A stretch of DNA of 64,000 nt from positions 1,550,001 through 1,614,000 of the forward strand of contig NZ_CP020384.1 in NCBI RefSeq assembly GCF_002073975.1, given 5' to 3'. Source of the stretch: Rhodovulum sp. MB263 (GTDB taxonomy: Bacteria > Pseudomonadota > Alphaproteobacteria > Rhodobacterales > Rhodobacteraceae). The stretch's first letter is position 1, and each line of letters starts with the position of its first letter. The position numbers and the translations under genes were made by a program. The notes under the pieces were generated by a model. It searched no databases. It saw only the letters and a program-made list of their open reading frames with translations, and had not been told where the DNA came from. Positions 9,005-18,210 of the stretch are shown here, piece by piece.

Positions 9005-9072
9005 ATCGGGGCTGTCGTATCTTGGTTACAGATACGCTAACACTCGTCCCGCGAGGCGCCAAGGGATTGTTG

Positions 9073-9552
9073 TCACGGATTGGCAGGTCGGTTAATGGCG
9101 GCGGTTCCAAGGAGGAAATCAGGCAATCCCTGGGCACGTGCGCCGGTCAGCATCAGGATCACCGAGGCCACCTGCGGCAAGACAAAGGTGATGCAGGCCG
9201 AATAGGCCAGGGTATGCAGCGCCGCCGTGGTCAGGTCGAGTTTCTCGCCCCGCGCGCTGCGGATCTCTATCGCCATGATCCGCATGCCCCATGTGGCCGA
9301 GCCGCGGGCCAGCGTTACGGTGCGGTAGGCAAAGCCGATGATGGTGAAGAAGAGCGGCAGGACGAACAGCGCGGTGAAGGCGGTGAAGGGCAGCGCCAAC
9401 AGCGTGATCAGCAGGATCAGCCCGACATCGATGACCCAGGCGGCCAGGCGCTTGGATGGCACGCCGGCATAGAAATCTGGCTGGAGCACCGGGTCGGGCA
9501 AGCCCCAGAGGCGATCGGCGGAAGGTTCGGTCTGCTCTGTCATGGCTGACAT
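9073..9552 (-). CDS. RDD family membrane protein
   Basis: A 159-residue inner-membrane protein of the RDD family. The family residues appear in KRLAAWVIDVGLILL (Arg followed by an Asp inside the first membrane segment), and a second hydrophobic segment and an R-G-S-ATWGMRIMAIEI block follow. A third hydrophobic segment lies around 115-135. RDD proteins have been linked to ion or small-solute movement, but the function of this one is unknown. It sits upstream of bpt on the same strand, separated by 68 bases. Confidence 0.85.
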   Translation of the reverse strand: MSAMTEQTEPSADRLWGLPDPVLQPDFYAGVPSKRLAAWVIDVGLILLITLLALPFTAFTALFVLPLFFTIIGFAYRTVTLARGSATWGMRIMAIEIRSARGEKLDLTTAALHTLAYSACITFVLPQVASVILMLTGARAQGLPDFLLGTAAINRPANP

Positions 9553-9623
9553 GTAGGCGGCCGGAGGGCTGTGGGGAAGAGGCGGCGCGGTGGCCGCCTC
9601 TCCGGGGGCGCGAGGCGCGCGGA

Positions 9624-11129
9624 TCAGTCCATCTGCTTGAAGTGGAACTCGCCGCCTTCCTTCAGGCCCGAGGGCCAGCGCGAGGTCACGGTCTTGGTGC
9701 GGGTGTAGAAGCGGAAGGCATCGGGGCCGTGCTGGTTCAGATCGCCGAAGCCCGATTTCTTCCAGCCGCCGAAGGTGTGATAGGCCAGCGGCACCGGGAT
9801 CGGAACGTTGATGCCGACCATGCCGATATTGATCCGGCTGGCAAAGTCGCGCGCGGTGTCGCCGTCGCGGGTGAAGATCGCGGTGCCATTGCCATATTCG
9901 TGGTCCATGGCATAGCCCAGAGCCTCTTCATAGGTCTGCGCCCGGACCGTCGAGAGCACGGGGCCGAAGATCTCGGTCCGGTAGATCTCCATATCGGTGG
10001 TGACCCGGTCGAACAGCGTCGGCCCGACGAAAAAGCCTTTCTCGTAGCCCTGCAGCGCGAAGTTCCGGCCGTCGAGCACAAGCTCGGCGCCCTCGGCCAC
10101 ACCCTTGTCGATCAGCCCCAGCACCCGGGCCTTGGCCTCGGCGGTGACGAGCGGGCCGTAATCGACATCGGCCCCGGCGGTATAGGGACCGACCTTCAGC
10201 TTCTCGATCCGCGGCAGCAGCTTCTCGATCAGACGGTCGGCGGTCTCCTCGCCCACCGGCACCGCGACCGAGATCGCCATGCAGCGTTCGCCCGCCGCGC
10301 CGTAGCCCGCGCCCACCAGCGCATCGGCCGCCTGATCCATGTCGGCATCGGGCATCACGATCATGTGGTTCTTGGCGCCGCCGAAGCACTGCACCCGCTT
10401 GCCGTTCGAACAGCCGCGCCCGTAGATATACTGGGCGATCGGGGTCGAGCCGACGAAGCCGATGGCCTGGATCTCGGGATTGTCGAGGATCGCGTCGACC
10501 GCCTCCTTGTCGCCATTGACGACCTGCAGCACGCCGTCGGGCAGGCCTGCCTCCTGCAGCAGCGCGGCCAGCATCAGCGGCACGCTCGGCGCGCGTTCCG
10601 AGGGCTTGAGGATGAAGGCATTGCCGCAGGCCAGCGCCGGGCCCAGCTTCCACATCGGGATCATGGCGGGGAAGTTGAAGGGCGTGATGCCCGCGACCAC
10701 GCCGAGCGGCTGGCGCATCGAATACATGTCGATGCCGGGGCCCGCGCTGTCGCTGAACTCGCCTTTCAGAAGATGCGGCGCGCCGATGCAGAACTCGATC
10801 ACCTCGAGACCGCGCTGCACGTCGCCCTTGGCATCGGGAACGGTCTTGCCATGTTCGGCCGACAGCGCCTCGGCCAGCTTGTCCATGTCGCGGTTCAGGA
10901 GCCGCACGAATTCCATCAGCACCCGGGCCCGGCGCTGCGGGTTGGTGGCGGCCCATTTCGGCTGGGCCTCGGCGGCCGCGGCGATGGCGGCATCGACCTC
11001 GTCCTTCGAGGCCAGCGGCACCCGCGACTGCACTTCGCCGAGCGCGGGGTTGAAGACATCGGCGAACCGGCCCGAGCCGCCCGCAACCTGCTGGCCGTTC
11101 ACGAAATGAGTGAGATCTTTCATGTCCAT
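9624..11129 (-). CDS. mmsA: methylmalonate-semialdehyde dehydrogenase, CoA-acylating
   Basis: Oxidises methylmalonate semialdehyde or malonate semialdehyde to propionyl-CoA or acetyl-CoA, with CO2 release, in valine and inositol catabolism. The 501 residues have the aldehyde dehydrogenase layout: TPFNFPAMIPMWK, GNAFILKPSERAP, FVGSTPIAQYIY and the catalytic Cys283 in GERCMA. The position of the ELGGK glutamate of hydrolytic aldehyde dehydrogenases reads CFGGAKNH here, as in CoA-dependent family members. A divergent LysR gene starts about 100 bases away and may regulate it. Confidence 0.94.
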   Translation of the reverse strand: MDMKDLTHFVNGQQVAGGSGRFADVFNPALGEVQSRVPLASKDEVDAAIAAAAEAQPKWAATNPQRRARVLMEFVRLLNRDMDKLAEALSAEHGKTVPDAKGDVQRGLEVIEFCIGAPHLLKGEFSDSAGPGIDMYSMRQPLGVVAGITPFNFPAMIPMWKLGPALACGNAFILKPSERAPSVPLMLAALLQEAGLPDGVLQVVNGDKEAVDAILDNPEIQAIGFVGSTPIAQYIYGRGCSNGKRVQCFGGAKNHMIVMPDADMDQAADALVGAGYGAAGERCMAISVAVPVGEETADRLIEKLLPRIEKLKVGPYTAGADVDYGPLVTAEAKARVLGLIDKGVAEGAELVLDGRNFALQGYEKGFFVGPTLFDRVTTDMEIYRTEIFGPVLSTVRAQTYEEALGYAMDHEYGNGTAIFTRDGDTARDFASRINIGMVGINVPIPVPLAYHTFGGWKKSGFGDLNQHGPDAFRFYTRTKTVTSRWPSGLKEGGEFHFKQMD

Positions 11130-11227
11130 CTCCCTGAATGCTTCTCGAGGCGAGCTTAGTCTTGCAAAATTGTGGCGAAAAGCCTCAGAACTCCAAAAGC
11201 GTTTTGCGAAAATGCAGGTATGGGCAA

Positions 11228-12118
11228 ATGAACTGGGATGACATGCGGCTGTTTCTGGCCGTGGCGCGGGCCGAAAGCCTGACCGGGGCGGGCAAGGTCC
11301 TGCGGCTTGACCCGGCGACGCTGGGGCGCCGGATCGCGCGGCTGGAAGAGGGGCTCGGGGCGGCGCTGTTCGCGCGCTCGCCCCGGGGCTACGGGCTGAC
11401 CGAGGCGGGCGAGCGGCTGATGACCCGCGCGGCCGAGGCCGAACAGGCGCTGACCGAGGGCATCGAGGAGCTGCGCGGGCAGGAGGGGCAACTGACCGGG
11501 GCGATCAGGATCGGCGCGCCGGACGGGGTTGCCAACTATCTGCTGCCGCAGGTGGCGGCTGCGATCTGCGACCGCCATCCGGGGCTCGAGGTGCAGATCG
11601 TGGCGCTGGCGCGGGTGTTCAACCTAAGCCGCCGCGAGGCCGACATGGCGATCGCGGTCAGCCCGCCCAAGACCGGCCGGCTGACGGTGCAGCGGATCGC
11701 CGACTACCAGCTGCACCTTGCCGCCCATCGCGACTATCTGGCAGCGCATCCGCCGATCCGCGATCTGGACGATCTCGCCGGGCACCGGATCGTCGGCTAC
11801 ATCCCCGACATGATCTTCGACAGCGAGCTCGACTATCTGGCGACAACCGGGGTCGAGCGGGTGGCGCTGGGCTCGAATTCGGTCTCGGTGCAGCTCAACT
11901 GGCTGCGATCCGGGGCGGGGCTGGGGATCGTCCATGACTTTGCGCTCCCGGCCGCGCCGGGGCTGGTCCGGGTGCTGCCGGGCGCATTGGCGCTCCGGCG
12001 CAGCTTCTACCTGATCCGCCATGGCGACGACCGCAAGCAGGCGCGGCTGACGCGGTTCGCCGGGCTGCTGCTCGACGGTCTGCGCGAAGAATTGCAGCGC
12101 CTCGAAGGCTTGGCTTGA
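11228..12118 (+). CDS. LysR-family transcriptional regulator, divergent from mmsA
   Basis: A 296-residue DNA-binding regulator. The N-terminal winged helix-turn-helix runs from MNWDDMRLFLAVARAESLTGAGKVL to about residue 60, followed by an effector-binding domain. I chose the ATG at 11228 because the LysR fold begins there; an upstream in-frame ATG would add 30 residues unlike the family. Divergence from mmsA over a 98-bp gap is the classical LysR arrangement, so mmsA is the likely target. The gap contains related TTGCAAAA and TTTTGCGAA tracts that could be an operator. The inducer is unknown. Confidence 0.88.
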   Translation: MNWDDMRLFLAVARAESLTGAGKVLRLDPATLGRRIARLEEGLGAALFARSPRGYGLTEAGERLMTRAAEAEQALTEGIEELRGQEGQLTGAIRIGAPDGVANYLLPQVAAAICDRHPGLEVQIVALARVFNLSRREADMAIAVSPPKTGRLTVQRIADYQLHLAAHRDYLAAHPPIRDLDDLAGHRIVGYIPDMIFDSELDYLATTGVERVALGSNSVSVQLNWLRSGAGLGIVHDFALPAAPGLVRVLPGALALRRSFYLIRHGDDRKQARLTRFAGLLLDGLREELQRLEGLA

Positions 12119-12179
12119 CAGGATGTCGCAGCTCGGGTGACGCTGGGTCAGGCAAAGCCGCCATCCTGGGGAGGAGAGC

Positions 12180-12620
12180 ATGCAAGTTCATCAGATCCTG
12201 CGCGAGAAGCTGGTGCCGGGGGTAGCGACGATCCCGCCCGAGACCTCGGTGGCCGATGCCGCAGCCGAGCTGTCGGCCCGCCGTATCGGATCGCTTGTGG
12301 TCAGTGGCAGCGACAGCGGTGAGCGGATAGAGGGGATCGTGTCGGAACGCGACATCGTGCGCGAGCTGGGGCGCTGCGGGCCGAAATGCCTGACAGAGCC
12401 GGTGACGACGATCATGACCCGCCGCATCCAGTTCTGCGCGCTCGAGGACGGGGCCGATGTGGTGCTGGCGCGCATGACCGAAGGCCGGTTCCGGCACATG
12501 CCGGTCCTCGAGGATGGGCGGATGGTGGCGATCATCTCGATCGGCGACGTGGTCAAGGCGAGGCTCTCGGAACTGTCGATGGAAAAGGAAGCGCTCGAAG
12601 GCATGATCAAGGGCTACTAG
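12180..12620 (+). CDS. CBS-domain pair protein
   Basis: A 146-residue soluble protein made of two CBS domains (about residues 8-65 and 75-135), with the typical PETSVADAAAELSARRIGSLVV and RFRHMPVLEDGRMVAIISIGDVV blocks. Such stand-alone pairs bind adenosine nucleotides and often act as energy sensors, but the partner cannot be named from this context. GGGAGGAG lies just before the ATG. It is followed by coaD on the same strand after a 100-bp gap. Confidence 0.9.
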   Translation: MQVHQILREKLVPGVATIPPETSVADAAAELSARRIGSLVVSGSDSGERIEGIVSERDIVRELGRCGPKCLTEPVTTIMTRRIQFCALEDGADVVLARMTEGRFRHMPVLEDGRMVAIISIGDVVKARLSELSMEKEALEGMIKGY

Positions 12621-12720
12621 GCCCGCGACGCGCCGAAAAACGTCGGCCAAGCCCATGCTGCGCTTGCAAAATGAGCGATAATAATGTTGCGTGCGCCGGG
12701 AATGTGGAGGAGGTTTCCCG

Positions 12721-13212
12721 ATGCGCATCGGTCTCTATCCCGGGACGTTCGACCCGGTGACGCTTGGCCATATCGACATCATCACCCGGGCCTGTGCGCT
12801 GGTCGACCGGCTTGTGATCGGCGTCGCCATCAACCGCGACAAGGGACCGTTGTTCTCGCTGGAAGAGCGGGTCGAGATGATCGAGAGCGAATGCGCGGCG
12901 CTGGGCGAGCGGTCGGGGACCGAGATCGTGGTTCATCCTTTCGAGAACCTGCTGATCGACTGTGCCCGGGATGTCGGTGCCACGATGATCCTGCGCGGGC
13001 TGCGGGCGGTCGCCGATTTCGAATATGAATTCCAGATGGTGGGCATGAACCGGGCGCTCGATGCCAGTGTCGAGACGGTGTTCCTGATGGCCGACGCCAG
13101 GCGTCAGGCGATTGCCTCGAAGCTCGTGAAGGAAATCGCCCGGCTGGGCGGCGATGTGTCGAGCTTCGTGACCCCGGGGGTGCGGGACCGGCTGGTCGCA
13201 AAGTTCGGCTGA
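12721..13212 (+). CDS. coaD: phosphopantetheine adenylyltransferase
   Basis: Catalyses the fourth step of coenzyme A synthesis, ATP plus 4'-phosphopantetheine to dephospho-CoA. The 163-residue protein shows the nucleotidyltransferase motif GTFDPVTLGH near the N terminus, ILRGLRAVADFEYE in the middle and the C-terminal ASKLVKEIARLGGDVSSFV block. The start at 12721 is set by MRIGLYPGTFDP and a GGAGGAGG site nine bases upstream; an in-frame ATG 30 bases earlier is less likely. Confidence 0.95.
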   Translation: MRIGLYPGTFDPVTLGHIDIITRACALVDRLVIGVAINRDKGPLFSLEERVEMIESECAALGERSGTEIVVHPFENLLIDCARDVGATMILRGLRAVADFEYEFQMVGMNRALDASVETVFLMADARRQAIASKLVKEIARLGGDVSSFVTPGVRDRLVAKFG

Positions 13213-13381
13213 ACGTCCGGTCGCGCCGACAGGCGCGGGCCGGATCCGGGGCCCCGGCGGTCGTCTCGGGGGGGCGCATTCCGCCGCGCCTTGCGATACA
13301 CTTCCGGCAATGGCCCGCCACCGCGATTCGGAATGCGGCTGCGACAGGGCCCGGACAAGACAGGCCGGAGAGCAGGCGGAG

Positions 13382-13876
13382 ATGAGCGATATCGTGGAAC
13401 TGGAGCGCCGGATCGTCGCGGCGCTTGACCGCATCGGGCAGGGGCTCGATGCGCTTGGTTCGGGCGGCGATGCCGAGGAGAGTGCGGATGCCGCGGAACT
13501 CGACAAGCTGCGCGAGGCGCTCGAGACCGAGCGCGGTGTCAATGCGCAGCTGAACGAGCGGGTCAAGGCGATCCAGGAACGCCAGGAAACCCAGGTGGCG
13601 CGGCTTGAACAGCGGGCGGCCGATCTGACCGCGCGGGCCGAGGCGGCCGAGGCCGATGTCGACCGGCTGAGGGCGGTGAATGCCAAGCTGCGCGAGACCA
13701 GCGTGGCGCTGCGCGAGGCCAATGCCCAGGGGCTGGGCGATCCGGCCGCGATCGACGCCGCGCTGCTTGCGGAGCTCGAGGCGCTGACCGCGCTGCGCGC
13801 CAGCGACAGGGCCGAGATCGACGCGATCCTCGCCGAACTGATGCCCGTCGCCGAGGAAGGGGTCGCGCATGCCTAA
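13382..13876 (+). CDS. coiled-coil protein upstream of zapA
   Basis: A 164-residue hydrophilic protein without signal or membrane segment. From about residue 40 to 125 it is dominated by heptad-like Leu/Ala/Glu/Arg repeats, which indicates a long coiled coil. I start it at 13382 (MSDIVELERR), where the coil begins and a GGCGGAG precedes the ATG. Its stop overlaps the start of zapA by 8 bases, so the two are probably translationally coupled. ZapA itself works with a coiled-coil partner (ZapB) in other bacteria; this protein could have a similar role, but no homology to ZapB can be claimed from reading alone. Confidence 0.75.
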   Translation: MSDIVELERRIVAALDRIGQGLDALGSGGDAEESADAAELDKLREALETERGVNAQLNERVKAIQERQETQVARLEQRAADLTARAEAAEADVDRLRAVNAKLRETSVALREANAQGLGDPAAIDAALLAELEALTALRASDRAEIDAILAELMPVAEEGVAHA

Positions 13877-14267
13877 TATCGAGATCATCATCGGCGGGCG
13901 CAGCTTCGAGGTGGCCTGCCAGCCCGGCGAAGAGCCCTATCTGGCGGCTGCGGCCCGGACGCTCGATGCCGAGGCCTCGATGCTGTCCGAACAGAATGGC
14001 CGTTTGCCCGAGGCGCGGCTTTTGCTGATGTCGGGGCTGATGCTGGCCGACAAGACGGTCGGGCTCGAGGAACGCCTGAAGGGGCTCGAGGCGAAGCTTG
14101 CCGAGGCCTCCGCCCGGATCGAGGCGATGGAGACCGCGCCGCGCCCGGAGCCCGAGCGGATCGAGGTGCCGGTCATTCCGCCCTCTGTCGGCGAGAGCCT
14201 CGCCGATCTCGCGGCGCGGGCCGAGGCCCTGGCGGCGCAGGTCGAGGACAAGCTGGCGGGGGCGTGA
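13869..14267 (+). CDS. zapA: cell division protein ZapA
   Basis: Small FtsZ-binding protein that bundles FtsZ filaments at the division ring. The N-terminal half (MPNIEIIIGGRSFEVACQPG, then LAAAARTLDAEASMLSEQNGRLPEARLLLMSGLMLADKTV) matches the ZapA fold and dimer helix. The C-terminal 50 residues form a coiled-coil and acidic tail, making it, at 132 residues, somewhat longer than typical ZapA. It overlaps the preceding coiled-coil gene and is followed by a strong terminator. No 6S RNA gene is visible in the 75 bases after it. Confidence 0.88.
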   Translation: MPNIEIIIGGRSFEVACQPGEEPYLAAAARTLDAEASMLSEQNGRLPEARLLLMSGLMLADKTVGLEERLKGLEAKLAEASARIEAMETAPRPEPERIEVPVIPPSVGESLADLAARAEALAAQVEDKLAGA

Positions 14268-14300
14268 TCGCGCCCCGGCAGGCAAGGCGGCTTCAAGGAA

Positions 14301-14331
14301 ACGCCCGGCCCCTGGCAGGCCGGGCGTTTTT
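14301..14331 (+). terminator. terminator after zapA
   Basis: ACGCCCGGCC (14301-14310) pairs with GGCCGGGCGT (14318-14327), a 10-bp stem with 7-nt loop, followed by TTTTTC. It separates zapA from the convergent gene on the minus strand. Confidence 0.88.
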
Positions 14332-14342
14332 CATTCGGCCGG

Positions 14343-14858
14343 TCAGGACGGGTGTCGGCGCGGGCGCATGAGCTCGGAGAGCTCCGACAGCAGACGTCCG
14401 ATCCGCGCGGTCAGCGGCACCCGCGGCGCGGCAGGCGGCGCGAAGAATGACAGCCGTCCGGCCTCGGTATCCTCGACGATGGCGTCGATCGCGAAGGCAA
14501 GCGGCAGCAGCACGCTGCGCGACAGCGGCGCGGCGGGCGCGAAGGGCGTGTCCGGTGCGGGGTCGGACACGACGAGCCTCGCGGTACAGCGGGCGAGCCG
14601 CCGCGCCAGCGCGGGCGGCGCGCTGGCCGGAAGCCGGCTGACCAGATCGCCGGCCTCTCCCGAGACCTCGGGGCCGCGTTCGAGATAAAGCCGCGCCGGG
14701 ACCGGCGCGGTCAGCTGGATCTCCGAATGCCAGGCCCCGTCGAGATTGCATTCGCGCAGGCCGAGCGTACAGGCCAGCGGCCCGCGCAGATATTGCGCCA
14801 TACGCTCGGGCGGCAGCCGGTCCCCGGCCGGACCGTACCACAGGCGCGCCCTGATCAT
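14343..14858 (-). CDS. hypothetical protein, 171 residues
   Basis: Not a family I recognise. The protein is soluble-looking, Ala/Arg/Pro-rich, with no clear signal peptide. Residues 1-60 look folded (LWYGPAGDRLPPERMAQYLRG and a beta-rich EIQLTAPVPARLYLERG segment), and the C terminus ends in a basic Leu-rich helix. It starts 10 bases after the grxD stop on the same strand, so it is probably the last gene of a bolA-grxD transcript. Codon usage looks like the neighbours. Confidence 0.65.
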   Translation of the reverse strand: MIRARLWYGPAGDRLPPERMAQYLRGPLACTLGLRECNLDGAWHSEIQLTAPVPARLYLERGPEVSGEAGDLVSRLPASAPPALARRLARCTARLVVSDPAPDTPFAPAAPLSRSVLLPLAFAIDAIVEDTEAGRLSFFAPPAAPRVPLTARIGRLLSELSELMRPRRHPS

Positions 14859-14868
14859 GGCAGCGGCC

Positions 14869-15234
14869 TCAGGCGTTCGCTGCGCGGATCTTGTCGGCGG
14901 CGTCCTTGGAATAGGTGACCCCCTTGTCGTCGAAGAGCTTGTCGAGCTCGCCCGAGAGGGTCATTTCGGTGACGATATCGCAGCCGCCGACGAATTCGCC
15001 CTTGACGTAAAGCTGCGGGATCGTCGGCCAGTCCGAGAAATCCTTGATGCCCTGGCGGATTTCCTCGTCGGCCAGCACGTTCACATCGGCATAGTCGACG
15101 CCCATGAAGTTCAGAACGCCCGCGACCCGGCTGGAAAAGCCGCATTGCGGCGCGGCCTTGGTGCCTTTCATGTAAAGCACCACGTCATTTTCGGAAATCG
15201 TTTTCTGAATGCGGTCCTTGGCGGCGTCGGTCAT
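14869..15234 (-). CDS. grxD: monothiol glutaredoxin (Grx4/GrxD type)
   Basis: Class II glutaredoxin that carries a [2Fe-2S] cluster with glutathione and hands it to target proteins, usually with a BolA partner. The 121 residues include the monothiol active site CGFS at 31-34, the WPTIPQLY cis-proline block and GGCDIVTEM glutathione-binding region. The bolA gene is immediately upstream on the same strand, which fits the well known physical complex of the two proteins. Confidence 0.94.
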   Translation of the reverse strand: MTDAAKDRIQKTISENDVVLYMKGTKAAPQCGFSSRVAGVLNFMGVDYADVNVLADEEIRQGIKDFSDWPTIPQLYVKGEFVGGCDIVTEMTLSGELDKLFDDKGVTYSKDAADKIRAANA

Positions 15235-15343
15235 GATCTGCTGTCCTGTGTGCTTGGGGGGCGGGTGGTGGCCCCTGTTGCGTCTGGTGCGGGCGTCCGG
15301 AGCCCTGCGGCGGTCAATGTTGCGCCGCTCGGCCCTGCATCGG

Positions 15344-15586
15344 TCAGTCCGGGGCCTTGGTGGTCAGCGCAAGCGCATGCAGCGCCCCGTTGGAGCCCTC
15401 CATCTGCGCCTTGAGCGCGGCGTTGACGGCGCGGTGCTGCTGAACGCGGTTCATCCCACGGAAGCTTTCGTCGATCACCTCGGCCGCATAATGGTTCCCG
15501 TCGCCGGCAATGTCGGTGATGGTGATCTTCGCGGAGGGAAACTTCTCGCGGATCAGGCTTTCGATTTCTTCGGGCGTGATCGCCAT
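15344..15586 (-). CDS. BolA family protein
   Basis: An 80-residue BolA/IbaG-like protein, a partner of monothiol glutaredoxins in iron-sulfur cluster transfer. Family features are the N-terminal helix ([14 protein letters not shown]), the [15 protein letters not shown] region and C-terminal [14 protein letters not shown]...[12 protein letters not shown] start at 15586 (MAITPEEIE), preceded by AAAGGACG at good spacing; a start 30 bases earlier would add ten non-family residues. It lies between purL and grxD on the same strand. Confidence 0.9.
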   Translation of the reverse strand: MAITPEEIESLIREKFPSAKITITDIAGDGNHYAAEVIDESFRGMNRVQQHRAVNAALKAQMEGSNGALHALALTTKAPD

Positions 15587-15742
15587 GGGCGGGCGTCCTT
15601 TCTGCTTGCCGAACAAGATGTAGAGGCGAGGGCGTCCGGCTGCAAGCCGTCAGCCGCGGCGCGGGCGCCGCGGCCATCGGGGCGCAGCGCCTTGCGGCCC
15701 CGCGCGCCCCTGCGCAGTCGTCCTGTCCCGTCCGGCTGGGGC

Positions 15743-17902
15743 TCAGGCCAGCGCTTCGGCGAAGGCCGAGCGATAGAGGGCAATCAGATCGGAGAGCGGC
15801 GCCGACTGGCCCCCGAAGGAGACCTGATCGCCGCCGAAGCGGCCCACAGTCGTCAGCGGCACGCCGGCCCTGGCGGCCTCGACCATCAACGCCTCGGCCG
15901 CGTCGAAGCCGACCGCGATCAGGTAGCGGCCCTGATCCTCGCCGAAGAGCAGCGGGGTATCGGCCATGTCGAGGCTGATGCCGATCCCGCCCGCCTCGGC
16001 CATCTCGAAGGCCGCGAGCGCGAGCCCGCCATCGGCAAGGTCGGTTGCCGCCGAGATCAAGGCGCGATTGGCGCGGACGAAGTCGCCGTTCCGGCGCTCG
16101 GCCTCGAGATCGACCACGGGCGCGTCGCCGTCTTCGCGGTTGAAGACCTCGTAAAGCAGGGCCGATTGTCCAAGATGTCCCGCGCTCTCGCCGATCAGCA
16201 GGGCCAGCTGGCCCTCGGCCGGGACGCCCGCGATCAGATCGTCGAGGCTGTCCAGAAGCCCGACCGCGCCGATGGTCGGCGTCGGCAGGATCGGCTCGCC
16301 ATCGGTCTCGTTGTAAAGCGAGACATTGCCCGAGACGATCGGCATGTCGAGCGCGATGCAGGCCGCGCCGATCCCCTCGATCGCCCCGACGAACTGGCCC
16401 ATGATCTCGGGCTTTTCGGGATTGCCGAAATTCATGTTGTCGGTGCTGGCCAGCGGCCGTGCGCCCACTGCGCAGAGATTGCGGAACGCCTCGGCCACGG
16501 CCTGCTTGCCGCCCTCGACGGGGTTGGCGCGCACATAGCGGGGCGTGACGTCCGAGGTGAAGGCCAGCGCCTTTCCGGTGCCATGTACCCGGATCACCCC
16601 GGCGCCGAGGCCCGGACGGATGACGGTGTCGGCCATGACCTGGCTGTCATATTGTTCATAGACCCATTGCCGGGAACAGTAGTTCACCGACGAGATCAGC
16701 GCCTTGAGCGCGTCGATCGGGTCGATGCCGGGCACGTCGTCCATCGGTGCCGGGGCTGGCGTCGCAACCCAGGGGCGGTCATATTCCGGGGCATTGCCCG
16801 ACAGCGCCTTCAGGGGCAAATCGGCCCGCACCTCGCCGCCATGAACGATCAGGAAACGGTCCTCGGCGATGGTTTCGCCGACGATGGCGAAGTCGAGATC
16901 CCATTTGTCGAAGATGGCCTTGGCCTCGGCCTCCTTCTCGGGGCGCAGCACCATCAGCATCCGTTCCTGGGATTCCGACAGCATCATCTCATAGGCGGTC
17001 ATGTTGGGCTCGCGGCAGGGCACGCGGTCGAGATCCAGCCGCACCCCCAGATCGCCCTTGTCGCCCATCTCGACGGCCGAACAGGTCAGACCGGCGGCGC
17101 CCATGTCCTGGATCGAGATCACCGCGCCCGTGGCCATCAGTTCCAGACAGGCCTCCATCAGGCGCTTTTCGGTGAAGGGGTCGCCGACCTGGACGGTGGG
17201 GCGTTTCTCCTCGATGCCCTCGTCGAATTCGGCCGAGGCCATGGTGGCGCCGCCGACGCCGTCGCGGCCGGTCTTGGCGCCCAGATAGACGACGGGCATG
17301 CCGACGCCCGAGGCGGCCGAGTAGAAGATCTTGTCGGCATCGGCCAGACCGGCGGCGAAGGCGTTGACGAGGCAGTTGCCGTCATAGGCGGGATGGAAGC
17401 GGACCTCGCCGCCCACGGTCGGCACGCCGAAGCAGTTGCCGTAGCCGCCGATCCCCTCGATCACGCCATGCACGACCTGCCGCGTCTTCGGATGGGAGAG
17501 CTGGCCGAAGCTGAGCGCGTTCATCGCCGCGACGGGCCGCGCGCCCATGGTGAAGACATCGCGCAGGATGCCGCCCATGCCGGTGGCCGCGCCCTGATAG
17601 GGCTCGATATAGGAGGGGTGGTTGTGGCTCTCCATCTTGAACACCACGGCCTGACCGTCGCCGATATCGACGACGCCCGCATTCTCGCCGGGGCCGCAGA
17701 TCACCTGGGGCCCTTCGGTGGGCAGGGTACGCAGCCATTTCTTCGACGACTTGTAAGAGCAGTGCTCGTTCCACATCGCCGAGAAGATGCCGAGTTCGGT
17801 GAAGCTCGGCTCCCGGCCCAGAAGCTGCAGGATACGGTCGTATTCGTCCGGCTTGATCCCGTGCGCGGCGATGAGGTCCTCGGTGATCTGCGGCTCGTCC
17901 AT
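15743..17902 (-). CDS. purL: phosphoribosylformylglycinamidine synthase subunit PurL
   Basis: ATP-dependent synthetase subunit of purine synthesis step 4 (FGAR to FGAM), using ammonia supplied by PurQ. The 719 residues match the small PurL class, which needs separate PurS and PurQ. Visible motifs include [21 protein letters not shown] near residue 50, [17 protein letters not shown], the ATP-binding AMNALSFGQ region and the duplicated AIRS-like halves. purQ and purS are not in the window. The 397-bp region upstream probably carries its promoter. Confidence 0.96.
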   Translation of the reverse strand: MDEPQITEDLIAAHGIKPDEYDRILQLLGREPSFTELGIFSAMWNEHCSYKSSKKWLRTLPTEGPQVICGPGENAGVVDIGDGQAVVFKMESHNHPSYIEPYQGAATGMGGILRDVFTMGARPVAAMNALSFGQLSHPKTRQVVHGVIEGIGGYGNCFGVPTVGGEVRFHPAYDGNCLVNAFAAGLADADKIFYSAASGVGMPVVYLGAKTGRDGVGGATMASAEFDEGIEEKRPTVQVGDPFTEKRLMEACLELMATGAVISIQDMGAAGLTCSAVEMGDKGDLGVRLDLDRVPCREPNMTAYEMMLSESQERMLMVLRPEKEAEAKAIFDKWDLDFAIVGETIAEDRFLIVHGGEVRADLPLKALSGNAPEYDRPWVATPAPAPMDDVPGIDPIDALKALISSVNYCSRQWVYEQYDSQVMADTVIRPGLGAGVIRVHGTGKALAFTSDVTPRYVRANPVEGGKQAVAEAFRNLCAVGARPLASTDNMNFGNPEKPEIMGQFVGAIEGIGAACIALDMPIVSGNVSLYNETDGEPILPTPTIGAVGLLDSLDDLIAGVPAEGQLALLIGESAGHLGQSALLYEVFNREDGDAPVVDLEAERRNGDFVRANRALISAATDLADGGLALAAFEMAEAGGIGISLDMADTPLLFGEDQGRYLIAVGFDAAEALMVEAARAGVPLTTVGRFGGDQVSFGGQSAPLSDLIALYRSAFAEALA

Positions 17903-18130
17903 GGCGGTCTGGTTCCCCTCGGGCAGTTTGTCGCCGTCCTACGACAGGAGAGCGGTAGTGGGAAGAGGGCGGATGGGCCCGGGAGCGATCTTGACGGAGG
18001 GCGGCGGCGTCGATTCGGGGCGTGACGCGATGGATCTCGGGGAGATCGGCCGCTGTTGCTATCCGGTTCGTGGTGATATCGGATGCGGACGCTGCGTCAG
18101 CTTGCACGAAAATGCGGCAACTGCGGAAGG
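17903..18130. other. gene-free stretch upstream of purL
   Basis: The gene-free gap runs 17903-18299. The purL-proximal part probably holds its promoter and leader, but no clear promoter hexamers or operator are evident. A short imperfect palindrome GACGCTGCGTC is the only symmetrical element. The remainder (18131-18299) holds the candidate sRNA and the LysR 3' end. Confidence 0.4.
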
Positions 18131-18210
18131 CGCAAAAAAAAGGCCGAGCACTAAGCTCGGCCCAAGTCCAACAGGGAGGTAAAGACAGAAGCGGTGCTTC
18201 CGTCTTCGTC
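18131..18210 (-). ncRNA. candidate trans-acting small RNA with anti-SD loop
   Basis: Read on the minus strand from about 18210: a first hairpin GACGGAAGC/GCTTCTGTC (18183-18203, one G-U pair, 3-nt loop), an unpaired linker containing CCTCCC (18174-18179), then a terminator of 8-bp stem GGCCGAGC/GCTCGGCC and eight T (18134-18162). Upstream lies TTGAAC (18238-18243) and CATACT (18217-18222), 15 bp apart, as a possible promoter. The two-hairpin layout with a C-rich loop resembles the alphaproteobacterial cuckoo/CcsR-type sRNAs. It could instead be the 3' UTR of the LysR gene that ends at 18300. Confidence 0.55.
18134..18162 (-). terminator. strong intrinsic terminator downstream of LysR gene/candidate sRNA
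   Basis: GGCCGAGC and GCTCGGCC form a perfect 8-bp stem with a 5-nt loop, followed by eight T on the minus strand. Confidence 0.93.

Noticed and set aside
14268-14342. 6S RNA gene, often found downstream of zapA
   Set aside because: Only 75 bases are present before the convergent gene and they hold just a terminator hairpin.
15209-18025. A very long open frame (over 900 codons) on the plus strand opposite purL, bolA and grxD
   Set aside because: It is a shadow of high-GC codon bias. It has Arg/Gly/His-rich composition, no domain, and the opposite strand carries three unmistakable families.
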